Origin: Sphingomonadaceae bacterium
GTDB taxonomy: Bacteria > Pseudomonadota > Alphaproteobacteria > Sphingomonadales > Sphingomonadaceae
Assembly: GCA_013821585.1 (NCBI GenBank)
Contig: JACDGO010000113.1
Coordinates: 1 to 6,713 of the forward strand
Reading direction: 5' to 3'
DNA: 6,713 nucleotides
The position numbers and the translations under genes were made by a program. This document shows positions 5,802 to 6,713 of this stretch, one piece after another. The notes under the pieces are model-generated. The model was not told where the DNA came from and did not search any database. It worked only from the letters and a program-made list of their open reading frames with translations. Each line of letters opens with the position of its first letter. Positions within the stretch are counted from its first letter, which is position 1.

Positions 5802-6635
5802 TCAGGCCCAGCAATATCTTGCGAGTCTTCGGGTAAGGATGCGCACATTTGCGATATAGGCCCAGGCGGTGGCGCTTGAGAGGGTTTGCTCCCAGTCTTT
5901 GGCTAGTCGTCGGCAGCGTCCGATCCACGCAAAGGCGCGTTCGACGACCCAGCGGCGCGGCAGAACCTCGAAGCCTTTGGCGGTGTCAGATCGTTTGATA
6001 ATTTCGATCGTCCAGTCACCCTGGCCTTTGAGTGCGCCACGCAACTTGGCCCCGGCATAACCGCCGTCGGCAAAGACATGACGCAACCAGGGGAAGCGAT
6101 ATCGGATCGCTTTCAGCAGGTCAGGTGCGCCATCGCGGTCCTGGATATCGGCGGTATGGACGATGACGTGCAGCATCAGGCCGAGCGTGTCGGTGATGAT
6201 GTGACGCTTCCTGCCCTTGATCTTCTTTCCAGCATCATAGCCTCGTGGCCCGCCGCTTTCCGTGGTTTTGACACTCTGACTATCGATGACGCCTGCCGAT
6301 GGATGGGCTTCGCGTCCTTCAATCTCGCGCACCTCCATGACCAGCAACTGGTTGATCACGCGCCACAGATCCATGTCTCGCCACGCGTAAAAATATCCCC
6401 GCACAGTCGACAACGGCGGAAAGTCCTTCGGCAGCATTCGCCACTGGCAACCGCTTGAAGCGATATAAAGAATGGCGTTGAGAACCTTGCGCAAATCCGA
6501 CGTCCGGGGCCGGCCGCCAGTTTTGGCGGGCGGCAAACAGGGCTCAACACAGGCCCATTCCCGGTCCGTCATATCACTTGGATATCCCGATCCAGTCCGC
6601 TTATACTCTTCACGAGCGATATCATCCCAGGCCAT
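5802..6635 (-). CDS. IS5-family (IS1031-like) DDE transposase
   Basis: A 277-residue transposase that cuts and joins DNA at the element's ends. The N-terminal region (about 18-90, YPSDMTDREWACVEPCLPP to YFYAWRDMDLW) is the DNA-binding segment typical of IS5 transposases. The catalytic domain has D118 in VIDSQSVKTT, D190 in HVFADGGYAG and E232 in RRWVVERAFAWIGRCRR, so the DDE triad is complete. SGGPRGYDAGKKIKGRKRH (127-145) is also a strongly conserved stretch in this group. The ATG at 6635 is preceded by GGAG (6642-6645) at a 6-nt spacing. A later ATG at residue 22 would drop a plausible N-terminus. Full length and undamaged, with no sign of the frameshift used by some IS5 relatives. Confidence 0.96.
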   Translation of the reverse strand: MAWDDIAREEYKRTGSGYPSDMTDREWACVEPCLPPAKTGGRPRTSDLRKVLNAILYIASSGCQWRMLPKDFPPLSTVRGYFYAWRDMDLWRVINQLLVMEVREIEGREAHPSAGVIDSQSVKTTESGGPRGYDAGKKIKGRKRHIITDTLGLMLHVIVHTADIQDRDGAPDLLKAIRYRFPWLRHVFADGGYAGAKLRGALKGQGDWTIEIIKRSDTAKGFEVLPRRWVVERAFAWIGRCRRLAKDWEQTLSSATAWAYIANVRILTRRLARYCWA

Positions 6636-6691
6636 GTGGTTCTCCAGCTTCTCGACAAAGATGGCTGAATCACAAACCTATGATATCGCTC
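6614..6691. repeat. Perfect 12-bp inverted repeat flanking the transposase start
   Basis: GAGCGATATCAT (6614-6625) and ATGATATCGCTC (6680-6691) are exact inverted copies with 54 nt between them. The inner arm covers transposase codons 4-8. The outer arm covers the predicted -10 box. The ribosome-binding site (6642-6645) and ATG (6633-6635) lie in the loop. A transcript starting upstream of 6691 could fold over the start region; one starting at the element's own promoter would lack the outer arm. Confidence 0.75.
6642..6645 (-). promoter_or_regulatory. Ribosome-binding site of the transposase
   Basis: GGAG six bases upstream of the ATG at 6635 supports this start. It lies in the 54-nt loop between the arms of the inverted repeat. 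Confidence 0.65.
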
Positions 6692-6708
6692 AACTACTTT
6701 CCGTTCAG
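6680..6708 (-). promoter_or_regulatory. Predicted transposase promoter
   Basis: On the minus strand, CTGAAC (6708-6703, 3 of 6 to the -35 consensus) lies inside the right terminal repeat. A 17-nt spacer leads to TATCAT (6685-6680, 5 of 6 to the -10 consensus). Transcription would start near 6673, about 38 nt before the ATG. The weak -35 box would fit the low expression usual for transposases. Confidence 0.4.
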
Positions 6709-6712
6709 GCTC
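6696..6712 (-). repeat. Right terminal inverted repeat of the IS element
   Basis: Read on the minus strand from 6712: GAGCCTGAACGGAAAGT, matching the left end at 12 of 17 positions. It carries the predicted -35 box of the transposase promoter. The window ends one base outside it. Confidence 0.8.
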
Positions 6713-6713
6713 T

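Larger units (their letters stand above)
5782..6712 (-). mobile_element. Complete IS5-family insertion sequence, IS1031-like, 931 bp
   Basis: One transposase gene sits between imperfect terminal inverted repeats (5782-5798 and 6696-6712, 12 of 17 positions matching, both starting GAGCC). The length agrees with the roughly 930 bp I recall for IS1031-type elements. The transposase stop is 20 bp from the left end, normal for this compact group. The predicted target duplication TTA fits the TNA preference of the group. The element is oriented like the DUF4331 operon and ends 44 nt upstream of its first start codon, so it sits in the operon's promoter region. There is no truncation or internal frameshift, so it may be active. 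Subgroup assignment is from memory of transposase sequence and ends. Confidence 0.88.

Noticed and set aside
5738..5848. Longer start for the first DUF4331 gene at 5848
   Set aside because: It would read out of the insertion element's left end in a frame not used by the transposase and would place 37 residues before a good signal peptide. The strong GGGAGG supports the ATG at 5737.
6094..6112. AAGCGAT/ATCGCTT hairpin inside the transposase gene
   Set aside because: A 7-bp stem within coding sequence and not followed by a T-run. It encodes part of a normal conserved segment, so coincidence is the simplest explanation.

Overview
The window looks like a chromosomal segment of a GC-rich alphaproteobacterium, most likely a sphingomonad. 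This is inferred from the high-GC codon usage, a DnaB with the insertions I associate with alphaproteobacterial DnaB, and an IS1031-type IS5-family element. No database search was possible, so the taxon is a judgement.

Layout. Positions 1-270 (minus) hold the N-terminal 90 codons of a MarR-family regulator that runs off the left edge. It is divergent from dnaB, the replicative helicase (370-1881, plus). A good sigma70-like promoter and an inverted repeat sit at the regulator's start codon. The dnaB 3' end overlaps tail-to-tail by 47 bp with a minus-strand four-gene cluster that occupies 1835-5737.

The cluster, in order of transcription, is: a secreted DUF4331-type protein (5737-5084), a DUF4331-like lipoprotein with a Pro/Thr linker (5084-4380), a membrane-anchored TPR protein (4398-3076) and a HupE/UreJ-like integral membrane protein with a large exported N-terminal domain (3070-1835). 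Junctions are a 1-nt TAATG overlap, a 19-nt overlap and a 5-nt gap, so this is almost certainly one operon. All four products are predicted to be exported or membrane-bound, which suggests a cell-envelope assembly of unknown function. The HupE/UreJ relationship and histidines at or near the predicted mature N-termini of two products hint at metal handling, but that is a hypothesis.

The right end (5782-6712) is a complete 931-bp IS5-family element, probably of the IS1031 group, with an intact DDE transposase and imperfect terminal repeats. It is inserted only 44 nt upstream of the first operon gene and faces the same way, so it has probably replaced or altered the operon's promoter. A perfect 12-bp inverted repeat flanks the transposase ribosome-binding site and start codon. 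It is placed so that only transcripts entering from outside the element would fold over the start. This resembles the protection against external transcription known from IS10 and IS50.

There is no stretch of more than 300 bases without a gene. No tRNA, rRNA, CRISPR array or riboswitch was seen.
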